Positions 34,336 through 43,539 of a DNA stretch of 64,000 bases are shown here, piece after piece. The position numbers and the translations under genes are program-made. Location: NCBI RefSeq assembly GCF_900177705.1, contig NZ_FXBA01000008.1:1-64000 (forward strand), read 5' to 3'. The notes beneath the pieces are model-generated. The model had not been told where the DNA came from. It did not search any database and worked only from the letters and a program-made list of their open reading frames with translations. The DNA is from Fibrobacter sp. UWB15. Lineage in GTDB: Bacteria; Fibrobacterota; Fibrobacteria; Fibrobacterales; Fibrobacteraceae. Numbering within the stretch: the first letter of the stretch is position 1; each line of letters begins with the position of its first letter.

Positions 34336-35502
34336 TTAGGCAAAACTAATCCCGAACGACTTGGGAAGAACGATTTCCTTATAGGTATTCATCAGGTAGT
34401 CGTCGGTCATGCCCGCAACATAGTCGGCAACGGCACGCAGCTTGGGGGTAGCCTCTTTGTATTCGGCACTCATGGAATTGAACCAGTGGTTGATTCCGGT
34501 GACTTTTTTGTCGGAGCCGAGTTCTTCGAGACATTCTTCTAGAACAGTCTGGAACATCGCCTTGATTTTTGTGTCTTGCGTTGACTTTTTCGGGTTCAGG
34601 TAAATATTCTTGTAGTTCCAATCTTTCAGGCGGTTCAGCGCCTCAAAAACTTCCGGCGAAAAACGGAGAGTTTCCTTGTCGATGCTGTTGTTCACGAGGT
34701 CCTTGATAAGCGTGTCGACAATTTCGCCGTTCTTGTTGCCAAGCACTTCCGTGATTTCGCGGGGCAAGCTTTCGCGTTCCACCAGTTTCAAGATGACGGC
34801 ATCTTCGATGTCGCGGCCAATGTAGGCGATTACATCCGAGATGCGCATGACGCAGCCTTCGAGTGTCATCGGGACCATATCTTTCGACTTGAAATTCCCG
34901 TTGAGGCTTTCGCGGTATTCCGTCAGCAACTTTTCCGGAGTCTTGCTACGGTCGCAGCCGTATTCATTCTTCAAGATTTCGCCGTTGTGGCAGATAATTC
35001 CGTCAAGCACTTGTGCGGTAAGGTTCAGGCCTTTTCCGTAGGCTTCAAGATCGTGGAACAAGCGGAAACTTTGAACGTTGTGCTCGAAAATTCCTTCACC
35101 CTGTTCCTGCAAAAATGCCGAAATGATTCGCTCGCCGTCATGACCGAAAGGCGTGTGGCCGACATCGTGCCCCAGCGAAATCGCTTCGATCAAGTCTTCG
35201 TTCAAGTTCAAGAAACGCCCGATAGTTCTTGCAATCTTCGCCACCAGTTGCACGTGCAGCACGCGGTGCGTAATGTGATCGTTTTCGACCAGGTAAAAGA
35301 CCTGCGTCTTGTCGATGTAGCGGCTGTAGCAATAAGAATGAACAATCTTGTCGGAATCGTGGAAAAAGTTCGGGCGGAGATCTTCTGAAGCCTCGTGAAA
35401 ACGAATCGCCTGTGCAGACTTGCAAGCGTAAGGCGCAAGCGAGTTCTCTTTACTGTTCAACCGCGCTTCTATCCGCTCCCTTGTTTCAGCATTCCATTGC
35501 AT
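34336..35502 (-). CDS. dgt: deoxyguanosinetriphosphate triphosphohydrolase
   Basis: HD-domain hydrolase that splits dGTP to deoxyguanosine and triphosphate. With the ATG at 35502 (AAGGA seven bases upstream) it has 388 residues; the TTG at 35535 overlaps the previous gene. Markers: HSYCYSRYIDKTQVFYL, the HD signature LGHDVGHTPFGHDGE, HNVQSFR and CVMRISDVIAYIGRDIED. It follows the metallo-hydrolase gene by 22 bases. Confidence 0.9.
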   Translation of the reverse strand: MQWNAETRERIEARLNSKENSLAPYACKSAQAIRFHEASEDLRPNFFHDSDKIVHSYCYSRYIDKTQVFYLVENDHITHRVLHVQLVAKIARTIGRFLNLNEDLIEAISLGHDVGHTPFGHDGERIISAFLQEQGEGIFEHNVQSFRLFHDLEAYGKGLNLTAQVLDGIICHNGEILKNEYGCDRSKTPEKLLTEYRESLNGNFKSKDMVPMTLEGCVMRISDVIAYIGRDIEDAVILKLVERESLPREITEVLGNKNGEIVDTLIKDLVNNSIDKETLRFSPEVFEALNRLKDWNYKNIYLNPKKSTQDTKIKAMFQTVLEECLEELGSDKKVTGINHWFNSMSAEYKEATPKLRAVADYVAGMTDDYLMNTYKEIVLPKSFGISFA

Positions 35503-35524
35503 AGGTAAATCCTTGATTTCAAAA

Positions 35525-36436
35525 CTATTCCGCAAATCCCGGCGGAGGCAGGTGCATGCCGGCCATGGTAAGTTTATTGTCGCGGGCGTATTGCATTAGG
35601 CGCTTGCGACTCTCGATGGATTTTTCCTTATCCATATCATAGTTGGAATTGATTTCGGGGTGATCCTTCTGCAACGCATAACCATGCATCAGGTCGCCGA
35701 TTACGAGCAGGTTACTAAACTGGAACGCAGTATGGCCGGGCGTGTGCCCCACGGCGTCAAGTGCAATCACCCCCTGCGGCAACGTGTCGCCAAAAGCGAA
35801 CAAGTGCAGGCTATCTTTATAGATGCCCATAATCACCTTCTGCAAATCATTTTTCGCAATGTCGTTCATCCAGGCATCGTATTCCACTTTGCCCGCGTAG
35901 ACAGCAGCATTCTTAAAGAGTTTTACGTCCTTGCCAGTAGAATCTTTCGCAACAAGTCCCGCAATATGGTCCACATGGAAATGCGTCAGGTAGATCAAAT
36001 CAATCTTGTCAGGAGTGACATCGAGTGCAGCAAGGCGATTCAACATCTGACCACCGAACGCGCCAAGGCCGGCATCAAACAGAATGTTCTTGCCGTCCAC
36101 CTGCAGCAGGAATACGCTCACCGAAGCCGGAATGCCATCGGGCAAATTCAGACTAGCAAACAGGGAATCGCTCGCGTCGCTAAAGAGGCTGCGGGGGTTT
36201 AGCTTTTCGCCCTGATTGTCCTGAATCCAGGTGACTTTCGCTCCATTCGCAAGCGTGATAGTCTTTGCCACCTGAACAACATTCGCCGCTTCTGCAGGAG
36301 CCGCATTTTCTGCCGATTCCGCAGCAGGCTTTGCCTGTTCAGCATTTTTTTCGGCAACTTTGTTTTTGGTGTCGCTGCAGCCGAAAACGGCGAAAGATGC
36401 CATCACGGCAATGACTGGGAAAAAAAGCTTTTTCAT
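35525..36436 (-). CDS. metallo-beta-lactamase-fold lipoprotein
   Basis: A 303-residue exported hydrolase: lipobox VFGC (Cys20), an Ala/Glu/Lys-rich linker to about residue 55, then the metallo-beta-lactamase fold with the zinc motif LTHFHVDHIAG, GHTPGHTAFQF and a late MAGMHLPPPGF. Substrate unknown: lactonases, quorum-quenching enzymes and other hydrolases share this fold. Immediately upstream of dgt on the same strand. Confidence 0.8.
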   Translation of the reverse strand: MKKLFFPVIAVMASFAVFGCSDTKNKVAEKNAEQAKPAAESAENAAPAEAANVVQVAKTITLANGAKVTWIQDNQGEKLNPRSLFSDASDSLFASLNLPDGIPASVSVFLLQVDGKNILFDAGLGAFGGQMLNRLAALDVTPDKIDLIYLTHFHVDHIAGLVAKDSTGKDVKLFKNAAVYAGKVEYDAWMNDIAKNDLQKVIMGIYKDSLHLFAFGDTLPQGVIALDAVGHTPGHTAFQFSNLLVIGDLMHGYALQKDHPEINSNYDMDKEKSIESRKRLMQYARDNKLTMAGMHLPPPGFAE

Positions 36437-36488
36437 AAGGACTCCTGTTTAGAGTGAATATAAAAAAGAATTTCCAGTCTTCAATTAT

Positions 36489-37580
36489 TTATTCCTTTTC
36501 GAACTCGAGAATGTCGGCCTGCAAGGTAACATCGTCCGGGAAGTAGCTTTGGGCGGTGCGCAGTAGGCGGAGAGCCTCGTCGTCGCGCTTTTGGGCGTGG
36601 GCATCGTAGGCCATGTTCTTGTAGCCGAAAACGGCTTCGGCGTTACCCTGCTTTGCGGCAAGCTCGTAGGCGGATTCGGCGCGGTCGAGGAATTTAGCGT
36701 CGTAGGCAAGGTTCCCGAGGAAGATGGCGGCGTCGCTAAAATCGGGTTTGATTTGCGTGAGGTTGTTGAGCACATCCATCGCCACGAAGGGTTTGTTGTC
36801 TTCGGCAAGAACATCGGCGAGTTTGTACATGGTCGCCGGGTCATCGGGGCGCACGCCCAACGCTTCGCGGTAGGCGGCAGCACTTTCTTCGTACTGTTTG
36901 TTCAGACGGTAAACGTCACCCAGGTAAACCAAGAAGTCGATTTCTTCGGGGTGCGCGGCATAGCCTTCGCGGATCACGGCAACGGCGCGTTCAAAATCGT
37001 TGAGCGAAATATTCGCTTCGGAAAGCTGGTACACGATGCTGATGTCTTCTTTGTCGAGCTGGTATGCCTTTTCGATGGCACGCAGGGCGCCGACCGCGTC
37101 GCCGGTTTTACTGTAGGCTTCGCCTAAGTAAAGCCAACCGGAAACATTTTCCGGTTCCAGTTTCAACGCGCGGTGATACGCCGCCACGCATTCCGGATAC
37201 TGCTTGAGTCGAAAATACACGCTCGCCATGTTGAAGAGCGCGGGCGAAAACGCTCCATTCGAAAAATCAATCGCCTTGCGGTAAGTGGCGGCGGCCTCGG
37301 GCAAGTTTTCTAGCTGGTAATAGCTGTTCGCGATGTTGAAACTGGTGGCGACGGGGTCCGCGCCGCGAGATTCAGCCTTGCGGTAAAGCGTAATGGCCTG
37401 CTTGAATTTTCCGTCGCGGTAAAGGGCATTCGCACGTTCCATCAAATCATACGCGGACTGCGCCGCGAAACAAGTGGCAGCGAGGGAAAAAAGAAGTAGG
37501 AAGTAGGAAGTAGGAAGTAGACAGGACCTAGAGCACTTCCCTTGTCCACAAAAATCATTTAGGAACTTTTTAAAAAACAT
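36489..37580 (-). CDS. periplasmic TPR protein of the TonB operon
   Basis: A 363-residue protein with about eight tetratricopeptide repeats from residue 43 on (ANALYRDGKFKQAITLYRKA, SYYQLENLPEAAATYRKA, LGEAYSKTGDAVGALRAIEK and so on). A TPR gene commonly ends TonB2-type clusters. The N-terminus is odd: the predicted signal peptide reads CLLPTSYFLLLF because a GTAGGAA heptad repeat lies in the coding sequence. The ribosome site is weak and 54 bases separate it from tonB. The true start or the function of the signal sequence is therefore less certain than the TPR domain. Confidence 0.8.
   Translation of the reverse strand: MFFKKFLNDFCGQGKCSRSCLLPTSYFLLLFSLAATCFAAQSAYDLMERANALYRDGKFKQAITLYRKAESRGADPVATSFNIANSYYQLENLPEAAATYRKAIDFSNGAFSPALFNMASVYFRLKQYPECVAAYHRALKLEPENVSGWLYLGEAYSKTGDAVGALRAIEKAYQLDKEDISIVYQLSEANISLNDFERAVAVIREGYAAHPEEIDFLVYLGDVYRLNKQYEESAAAYREALGVRPDDPATMYKLADVLAEDNKPFVAMDVLNNLTQIKPDFSDAAIFLGNLAYDAKFLDRAESAYELAAKQGNAEAVFGYKNMAYDAHAQKRDDEALRLLRTAQSYFPDDVTLQADILEFEKE
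37491..37525. repeat. heptad repeat inside a coding sequence, copy 3
   Basis: Units of GAAGTAG repeated about five times, ending AGTAGACAGG. Unlike the other copies it lies within a reading frame, the signal-peptide region of the TPR gene. It is opposite in direction to the copy at 37606-37637, 80 bases away. Confidence 0.75.
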
Positions 37581-37605
37581 AACATTCGTCTCTACTTAAA
37601 ATAAT

Positions 37606-37637
37606 ACTGCCTACTGTCTACCGTCTACTTCTAACTA
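37606..37637. repeat. heptad repeat at the tonB stop, copy 4
   Basis: Units ACTGCCT, ACTGTCT, ACCGTCT, ACTTCTA, ending at the TAG stop of tonB (37635-37637). In inverted orientation to the copy at 37491-37525, so the two could fold together in RNA or DNA. Confidence 0.7.
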
Positions 37638-38282
37638 GTCCCTAAACTTCACTTCGAACGGTTGTTCCATGCCACAGAAGGGCACCGCCTTGCCTGCCTT
37701 TTCGGCAGGAGTAAACGTCATGCGGCCAAGAGCCTCGCGACCGGCCTGCGCAAGGCCAGAGCCAGCAGGAGATTCTTCCAGGACCTTGATGTCGTACGCT
37801 TTGCCGCTGACATCGACGCAAAAACTGAGTCGGAGCGTCGCATCGATTTCATTGTCGCGAATCTTGGGCGGCACCTGGAAATTCGCCATGCTGCGGCTTT
37901 CGGGTTTCTTGTCCACATCGCCTTTTTCCGTCGAAAGCGCTCCGCCACGGAAATCGGCCACCAAGTCGCGGCTGACGGCTGCGCCACCGTTACCTGAGGC
38001 CGCCCCCAAGTTCATCGCAAAGCGCGGCCCCGCCTTGGGCGAGCGGGAATTCGACTTCATGCGATTCGGCTTGCGTGCGGGCTTTTTCTTTTCCACCTTT
38101 TTCTCGACTTCGTCTACCTTCTTGATCGCGATTTCGGTCTTGTTGTATCTCTTTTCGTGAAACACCTTGCCCGTCAGGAACAAGTTCGCCATCGTCACCG
38201 AGAACACGAGAAGCATACTCGCGAGAATCGCCGCAAGCAAAATGCTAAAACGCTTCACTATTTTTTTCAAAAAATGCAACAT
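37635..38282 (-). CDS. tonB: TonB family energy transducer
   Basis: A 215-residue protein spanning the periplasm to energise outer-membrane receptors. The ATG at 38282 overlaps the exbD stop (TAATG). N-terminal membrane anchor (about 8-36), a Lys/Pro-rich linker (KKVEKKKPARKPNR), and a C-terminal TonB domain (about 130-215) with NEIDATLRLSFCVDVSGKAYDI and GREALGRMTFTPAEKAGK. The linker is shorter than in enteric TonB, as in TonB2-type proteins. Confidence 0.88.
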   Translation of the reverse strand: MLHFLKKIVKRFSILLAAILASMLLVFSVTMANLFLTGKVFHEKRYNKTEIAIKKVDEVEKKVEKKKPARKPNRMKSNSRSPKAGPRFAMNLGAASGNGGAAVSRDLVADFRGGALSTEKGDVDKKPESRSMANFQVPPKIRDNEIDATLRLSFCVDVSGKAYDIKVLEESPAGSGLAQAGREALGRMTFTPAEKAGKAVPFCGMEQPFEVKFRD

Positions 38283-38686
38283 TATTCCGCCTGAGCCGCG
38301 ATAGAGACCTTTTTCACTCCGGCCAAGTTGCACATGTCAATCACCTGCACCAACACGCCCGTTTCAGCACCCTTATCGGCAATCACCACCGCTTCACGAT
38401 CCGGAGCTTTTGCAAGCGACTGCTTCAAGATATCCTGCAAACTTGCCAAGTCCACCTGACGTTCGTTCATGTGAATCGTGCCTTCGCGCGTAATGGCAAT
38501 CAGCAGGTTCTCTTTTTCGAGCTGACTTGCAGACTGTGCCTGCGGCTTAGTCACATCCACACCCGTTTCACGCGTAAACGAAGACGTCACCACAAAGAAA
38601 ATGAGCAAGATGAACACGATATCCATCAGCGGGCCCATTTCGATGCCCATGTCTTTCTGCTTTCTTCTCGGCAAATTGAATTCCAT
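38282..38686 (-). CDS. exbD: biopolymer transport protein ExbD
   Basis: A 134-residue inner-membrane protein of the proton-driven ExbB-ExbD motor. A single membrane helix carries the essential Asp in PLMDIVFILLIFFVV (about residue 22); the periplasmic domain follows (DREAVVIADKGAETGVLVQV). Two bases from exbB and overlapping tonB. Confidence 0.93.
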   Translation of the reverse strand: MEFNLPRRKQKDMGIEMGPLMDIVFILLIFFVVTSSFTRETGVDVTKPQAQSASQLEKENLLIAITREGTIHMNERQVDLASLQDILKQSLAKAPDREAVVIADKGAETGVLVQVIDMCNLAGVKKVSIAAQAE

Positions 38687-38688
38687 AA

Positions 38689-39372
38689 CTAGCCTTCAGC
38701 CTTTTCCACAAAATAGTTTTCAATCACAGTCGCGCCGAGTTCCATCTTCTGGCGCAAAATTTCAACACGTTCATCCAGGCGCTGTTTCAAAAGCGTGAGC
38801 GGGAATGCCACAAGCAAGCCACTCTGCGTCGAGATCAACGCTTCGGAAATGCCATCAGCCATGAGCACCGGGTTCTGGTTTCCGTAAAGCGTAATCACTT
38901 CGAATGTCGAGACCATGCCCGTCACGGTTCCAAGCAAGCCCAGGAGCGGTGCGGCCGAGGCCATCACAGACACAATGTGGTTTCCTTGCTCCATATAGCG
39001 TACCGTCTTGGCGAGACGCACTTGCATGTAGTCGCGAAATCCTTCAGGGTTTTCCTTCGCCACATCAATCGCATAGCTCAGCTCACGACCCAAAAGTCCG
39101 CCACGCTTGCGAAGCCTGCGCAACGCCTTTTCGACGCTCGGGGGTTCAGCATTCTTTTCGTATTCTTCGTTACCACCGTTCAAATCAAGACGCATGCGCT
39201 TGATGACCCTGTGAATGTCGGCGCGGAAGAAGTCACTCCCGATGCGGAACCAGCTCGAAAACAGGAAGTAGAATCCGATAACGCCTGCCAAGAGGATCGG
39301 GAGCATGACCACGCCGCCCGCCTGGTAAGTGTTCTGCAGAGACTCCAGGAATATGTAATGGGTGTTAGACAT
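38689..39372 (-). CDS. exbB: MotA/TolQ/ExbB proton channel protein (ExbB)
   Basis: A 227-residue channel subunit with three membrane helices: near 20-40 (GGVVMLPILLAGVIGFYFLF), and the pair around 130-200 with SAAPLLGLLGTVTGMVSTF and the ISEALISTQSGLLVAFPL motif. Between them is a cytoplasmic helical domain. Second MotA/TolQ/ExbB-type gene in the operon, six bases after the longer one. Confidence 0.92.
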   Translation of the reverse strand: MSNTHYIFLESLQNTYQAGGVVMLPILLAGVIGFYFLFSSWFRIGSDFFRADIHRVIKRMRLDLNGGNEEYEKNAEPPSVEKALRRLRKRGGLLGRELSYAIDVAKENPEGFRDYMQVRLAKTVRYMEQGNHIVSVMASAAPLLGLLGTVTGMVSTFEVITLYGNQNPVLMADGISEALISTQSGLLVAFPLTLLKQRLDERVEILRQKMELGATVIENYFVEKAEG

Positions 39373-39378
39373 GCCCGC

Positions 39379-40941
39379 TTACGCTTCCTTCCCGAAAATT
39401 CTGTTCAATAGCGAGGTACTCTGCACATACATTTCGCTCGTGACCTTTTCAATTTTTTCGCTCAAGAGGCCGTGCAAAATCATCACCGGAATGGCAATCA
39501 CAAGGCCCGTTTCCGTCGTCACCAGGGCTTCGGAAATACCGCCAGCCAAGACGCGGGCGTCGTTCGTACCGACTTCGGTAATCACGGTAAAGAGCGTAAT
39601 GATACCGGTCACCGTTCCGAGCAAGCCAAGCAGCGGGGCAATCGTCCCCATGGCAGCCAAGAGGCCCATGCGGCGTTCCAATTTCGGCTGTTCACGCAAC
39701 ATCGCTTCTTGCAGCGAGCGTTCAGCATCTTCACGCTTGTCGCGGGCGCGGTTCAGCACCGCAAAAAGCACCAGCGAAAGGCTCGTTTCCTTTTTCAGGC
39801 AAAGGTTCGCGGCGTCTTCGTAACGGGATTCCTTCACGAGTGCATTCAGCTTCTTGAGGAAGCGGCGACCCAAGTGTCCGCGGAAAGTCAGCACCAAGAA
39901 GCGTTCCAGGCAAAGGAGCAACGCAAAAATCGCCACCAGCATGAGCGGGTACATCACGATACCGCCCTTCTTGAAGAACTCCTTGAACTTTTCCGTCATC
40001 GTGAGTTCCTTGGTGTCGGTAATCGCATTCTTGATGGCCTTATTCTGGAGCACATCCAGCGGAATCACGACCGTCGGCGTCGCATTTTCGCCAGCGGAAC
40101 CGGCCTGCACCACGGCCTGCTTCACGTTTCCGGCCATTTCGGGCGGGAGTGCCGCATTCCATTCAAACACCTTGCCCTGCAAGGCGCCAGAGCGCAGCAA
40201 TGCCTGCACGTCACCGTTATCTTGTGCGACTTCGCCGAGGAACACGGTACCCAGGCGCAAGCGGTTCACGTTCACATCGGGGCGGCTCCCCACCTGCGAA
40301 GTTTCGCGGCCATAGAACTGCGTATAAGTCAGCTCATGGCGAATCAGTAAATCGTCCATGTAGCTCTGCACCGCACCAATCGTATTCGGCGTCGCCTTTT
40401 CAGCTTCGTTAGAGGCTTGCTTCAGGCGAATCAGGCGACCGTTCATGCCCACCGGGTAATCGCCCATGGCATCGCCAAGCGTCTTGTCGATCGAAAGTTT
40501 CACCTGCGTATTCAACGCATCGTAGGCAGATTCTTCGGACTGCGCTCGCTCTTCGGCTTCTTCGGTCAGGCTCTTGCTTGCCGCCACTTCTTCGCTCACG
40601 CGGCCAAGATCGGTCGAAAGCTTGGAATAGCGGGCATCCAGTTCGCGCGATGCAGCCTGGTGTTCTTCGGTCAGCTGGGATTCGGCATAACGCTTGCGCC
40701 AGTGTTCGGCTTCAAGCTTTTCTAGCGAATCAGCCTTCTGCAAGCGAATGCGGGTCAAAGCCTCTACTTCGCGCTGCAAGTTGCGAACTTCTTCGGTCTG
40801 CAGGGAATCCTTGATTCGCGCCTGGTCTTCGGCAGAGGCCTTGCTTTCGCCCGAACCCGACCACGGCCACGCAAAAGCGGAAGAGGCCGAGAGGAACAGA
40901 ACTGCAGCAAAGACACCATTACACATTTTCACATTAAACAT
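39379..40941 (-). CDS. TtpC-like MotA/TolQ/ExbB protein with periplasmic coiled coil
   Basis: A 520-residue protein: signal peptide (about 1-24), a long periplasmic region with coiled coil (about 30-170: QTEEVRNLQREVEALTRIRLQKADSLEK onwards) and a mixed domain to 310, then an ExbB-like membrane module with GGIVMYPLMLVAIFALLLCLE, APLLGLLGTVTGIITLF and GISEALVTTETGLVIAIPV. This matches TtpC, the extra component of the Vibrio TonB2 system. Overlaps the DUF3450 stop by one base (TAATG). Confidence 0.85.
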   Translation of the reverse strand: MFNVKMCNGVFAAVLFLSASSAFAWPWSGSGESKASAEDQARIKDSLQTEEVRNLQREVEALTRIRLQKADSLEKLEAEHWRKRYAESQLTEEHQAASRELDARYSKLSTDLGRVSEEVAASKSLTEEAEERAQSEESAYDALNTQVKLSIDKTLGDAMGDYPVGMNGRLIRLKQASNEAEKATPNTIGAVQSYMDDLLIRHELTYTQFYGRETSQVGSRPDVNVNRLRLGTVFLGEVAQDNGDVQALLRSGALQGKVFEWNAALPPEMAGNVKQAVVQAGSAGENATPTVVIPLDVLQNKAIKNAITDTKELTMTEKFKEFFKKGGIVMYPLMLVAIFALLLCLERFLVLTFRGHLGRRFLKKLNALVKESRYEDAANLCLKKETSLSLVLFAVLNRARDKREDAERSLQEAMLREQPKLERRMGLLAAMGTIAPLLGLLGTVTGIITLFTVITEVGTNDARVLAGGISEALVTTETGLVIAIPVMILHGLLSEKIEKVTSEMYVQSTSLLNRIFGKEA

Positions 40942-41777
40942 TATCTTTCACCCCCCACCACAGAAAGGCTTACGGGCAGCTTCACGACCTGAGGCGGCTT
41001 TTTTGCCTGCTTCACGTCGAGCGCGAGCTTTACCGCAGCACGTTCTTCCAAATTCAAGTCTTCGTTCCATTCGTAAACAATCTTGCCGTCAACCATCTTG
41101 CGAACAAGTACGCCGAATACGGTACCGTTGTCGTCGCTGTAAACCATCCACTGGTTACCGATGCGCAAAATCGCCGCGTTAATCAGTTCGCCGTCTTTAC
41201 GGGTCAGCGGGCTGTTGATGATTGCCACCTCGTCACCGAACTTGGTTTCTTCGGCAACGAGCGACTTGAGGCGAGAAAAGGCTTCTTCTTCGCTCGCGTT
41301 ACCGCTTTCGATATCGCGGGTAAGCGATTTGACACGGTCAAGCCTGCTTTCGCGTTCCCACGGGAGCGTCTGCGCGACTTGCGCCTCTAAACGCTTGCTG
41401 ATGCCTGCAAGTTCCTCGCGCAGGGCCTTACGCTTCGCGGCTACATTGTCACTCTTGTTCTTGGCGCGGGCCTGCTTGCCCCGTTCCGTCTGGAGTTCGG
41501 CGGCCACGTTCTTGATTTTCACATTCAAGGTATCGATTTCGCTGCGGCGGCGTTCCGTGTCGGCCTTGTAGCGGGCCTGCAGAGTCTTGTAGCGAGAATC
41601 GTCCGCCTTGAGCATCGAATCGGTCGAGGCAATCTGGCGGTTCAATTTCTGGATTTCAGAATTCAGCTTGTCTTTTTCAAGCTTAAGGTCGCGAATTTCA
41701 GCGTCGCGGTCAGCGAACGCCACCCCCGAAAGGAGCATCACGACAAGCGTTAACGGTAATAATTTCAGTCGTTTCAT
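40941..41777 (-). CDS. DUF3450 periplasmic coiled-coil protein
   Basis: A 278-residue exported protein: signal peptide (about 1-22, ending GVAFA), a long coiled coil (about 25-125) and a C-terminal domain with ESRLDRVKSLTRDIESGN, AIINSPLTRKDGELINAAILRIGNQWMVY. DUF3450 genes typically head TonB2/TtpC clusters. First gene of the six-gene energising operon. The ATG at 41777 was preferred to the TTG at 41789. A bipartite motif lies 34 bases upstream. Confidence 0.85.
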   Translation of the reverse strand: MKRLKLLPLTLVVMLLSGVAFADRDAEIRDLKLEKDKLNSEIQKLNRQIASTDSMLKADDSRYKTLQARYKADTERRRSEIDTLNVKIKNVAAELQTERGKQARAKNKSDNVAAKRKALREELAGISKRLEAQVAQTLPWERESRLDRVKSLTRDIESGNASEEEAFSRLKSLVAEETKFGDEVAIINSPLTRKDGELINAAILRIGNQWMVYSDDNGTVFGVLVRKMVDGKIVYEWNEDLNLEERAAVKLALDVKQAKKPPQVVKLPVSLSVVGGER

Positions 41778-41810
41778 AACTTTCCGCAAAAGGGTTTCTT
41801 CAAAATTACA

Positions 41811-41845
41811 TAATTAAAACACTTGAAGGCACCATAAGTGTCACC
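41811..41845 (-). promoter_or_regulatory. GGTGACAC-N15-GTGTTTTA motif before DUF3450-tonB operon
   Basis: On the minus strand GGTGACAC (41845-41838), 15 bases, then GTGTTTTAATTA (41822-41811). Same geometry as the sites at 46115 and 60080. GTGACA resembles a -35 box and TTTAAT with TGT before it an extended -10, but their spacing (20) is longer than for sigma-70. The ACACTT/AAGTGT arms also form a dyad. Confidence 0.5.
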
Positions 41846-41846
41846 A

Positions 41847-43523
41847 TTATTTTTCCTTTTCGATCGCATCAGACGACAGGCATTTCATGCGGCCGTCTTT
41901 CTGCTTTTCGCACCAGTTGTCACAAATAGCGGGGTGATAATAGTTGCAAACATTCTGAACTTCGCGCTGGAGAATGCTGGACTTTTGCTCTTGCAAATAA
42001 TAGCGGCTAACAAGCGCACTCTTGCACTGTTCCGTATCGGGCCAGCCACGGTCAGCACACCACAGCCACAGATATTCCTTGCAGCTGTTTTTTTCCGGGC
42101 TTTCGATACACTGCTGATACAAATCGTAACAGTCGGCAATTTTATTATTTTCAAAGTTGCTCGCCACGCAATAACGCTTGAGTCCATCGGAATAGGCCAT
42201 AAACTTTTCACCTTCGCCAATCGTGTCGGGCAAGAACAGCGACCACTTGGTCGTATCGAGCATCATGGCGGCCTTCACGTGCGAGGCATAGCAAGTCTTT
42301 AGATGCCGGTTATGGACTGAATCCCTATATTCCTTATACGCACGTTCATTCAGCGATATCAAATCGTCATAATAACCATCATATTCATAGTCTAAAGAAG
42401 CGCAGGCAACATCCTGATACAGTCTGCACCCTCTAGAATCCCAGCTATCGGAATTGTCGCCACTGGCATCATCGCAATTGTTTAAAGCAATATGCGTCAT
42501 TCCAACGCCGTCGCCTTCAACATACAAGCTAATAGTCGTCTTGGCCATACCGCTAAACACGCCCATACCGTTCTTGATGTTTGATTCCGGAACAACGCGA
42601 GAATCATTGAACGACTCCGTCACCTTCGTTTCGTAATCGACATAGGCCGCATCGGTGGAATAGAAATCCACATAGATTTCGCCCAAAGGCATCATCATGT
42701 TCATCAGGTAAAGCGTATCGAGCATGTTGTAACCGCCAACCCAGCGGTTCATGGAAAAGCCCAAATTCTCACGTCTTTCAAGCGGATCGTGCATCGCAAT
42801 ACCGCGGTAGCCTTCTTCGTCTTCGCTTGTAAGGCCTTTAAGCATATTATTGACAGTCGTGTTTTGCGATTCCGCATTCTTGATACTGTAACGTAAAATC
42901 GAAATGGCACCCGCTACTTCGCGGTCAAAATCCACCGCGCACTTGACAAATTCCATGTCCATCGGGTATTCAAGAAACTTAACTCTGAATTCAGGATTCT
43001 TTTCGTCGTAAGGGAGCCACTCGTAGTCCCCATTTTGCAAAGGGACATTCAGACCCTTGATTCTTACAGGAGTCGGAATAGTCGCCTCGGCTGTGTACCT
43101 GGATTTAGCCTTGTGGCCCGAACTGTCCCATTCAAAGTAGGCATCCATGGTGTAGGACTTGCCCACCACGCCCATGTAATCCGAAGAAAAACAATTCGGC
43201 TTGTCTCTATAGGCCCACAAAACAATTGTCGTATCAACATCTTCGTCGTTGGTAGTCCTTTTAAAATAGCCCTTCACCGTCACGTAGGCGCTATCATAAA
43301 AGGCAAAATCCTTAGAAGAAGTTTCGTCGAGTTCATAGATTTTCGAAAAACAGATTTCGGGATTTTCGTCAGCGACAATAGTACCGTAGGTAAAAATTCC
43401 CGTATAGATGTTTCGCTTTTCAGGGTAATATTCCCAAGGGCCATGAAAATCGCTACAGGCCACAAGCATAAGAAGCGCAGAAAAAAAGCTACAAGCAATG
43501 ATATTGCGAATCATACCCACCAT
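41847..43523 (-). CDS. lipoprotein paired with the TonB receptor (DUF4249-like)
   Basis: A 558-residue exported lipoprotein. The ATG at 43523 has AAGGAG seven bases upstream; the lipobox LVAC follows a hydrophobic stretch. The early region (YTGIFTYGTIVADENPEICFSKI, then DSAYVTVKG) is reminiscent of DUF4249, lipoproteins that accompany receptors of this type in Bacteroidota, though I hold that loosely. The C-terminal 150 residues are Cys-rich (CYDLYQQCIES, CKEYLWLWCADRGWP, CNYYHPAICDNWC). It lies 16 bases after the receptor and probably forms a receptor-lid or substrate-binding partner. Confidence 0.65.
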   Translation of the reverse strand: MVGMIRNIIACSFFSALLMLVACSDFHGPWEYYPEKRNIYTGIFTYGTIVADENPEICFSKIYELDETSSKDFAFYDSAYVTVKGYFKRTTNDEDVDTTIVLWAYRDKPNCFSSDYMGVVGKSYTMDAYFEWDSSGHKAKSRYTAEATIPTPVRIKGLNVPLQNGDYEWLPYDEKNPEFRVKFLEYPMDMEFVKCAVDFDREVAGAISILRYSIKNAESQNTTVNNMLKGLTSEDEEGYRGIAMHDPLERRENLGFSMNRWVGGYNMLDTLYLMNMMMPLGEIYVDFYSTDAAYVDYETKVTESFNDSRVVPESNIKNGMGVFSGMAKTTISLYVEGDGVGMTHIALNNCDDASGDNSDSWDSRGCRLYQDVACASLDYEYDGYYDDLISLNERAYKEYRDSVHNRHLKTCYASHVKAAMMLDTTKWSLFLPDTIGEGEKFMAYSDGLKRYCVASNFENNKIADCYDLYQQCIESPEKNSCKEYLWLWCADRGWPDTEQCKSALVSRYYLQEQKSSILQREVQNVCNYYHPAICDNWCEKQKDGRMKCLSSDAIEKEK

Positions 43524-43539
43524 GGCAACTCTCCTTAGT

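Noticed and set aside
41811-41845. The bipartite GGTRACAC/GTGTTA sites as simple terminators
   Set aside because: Each does lie after a same-strand gene, but the arms are short, the loops long and T-runs poor, while the primary sequence and spacing are shared among sites; a regulatory role fits better.
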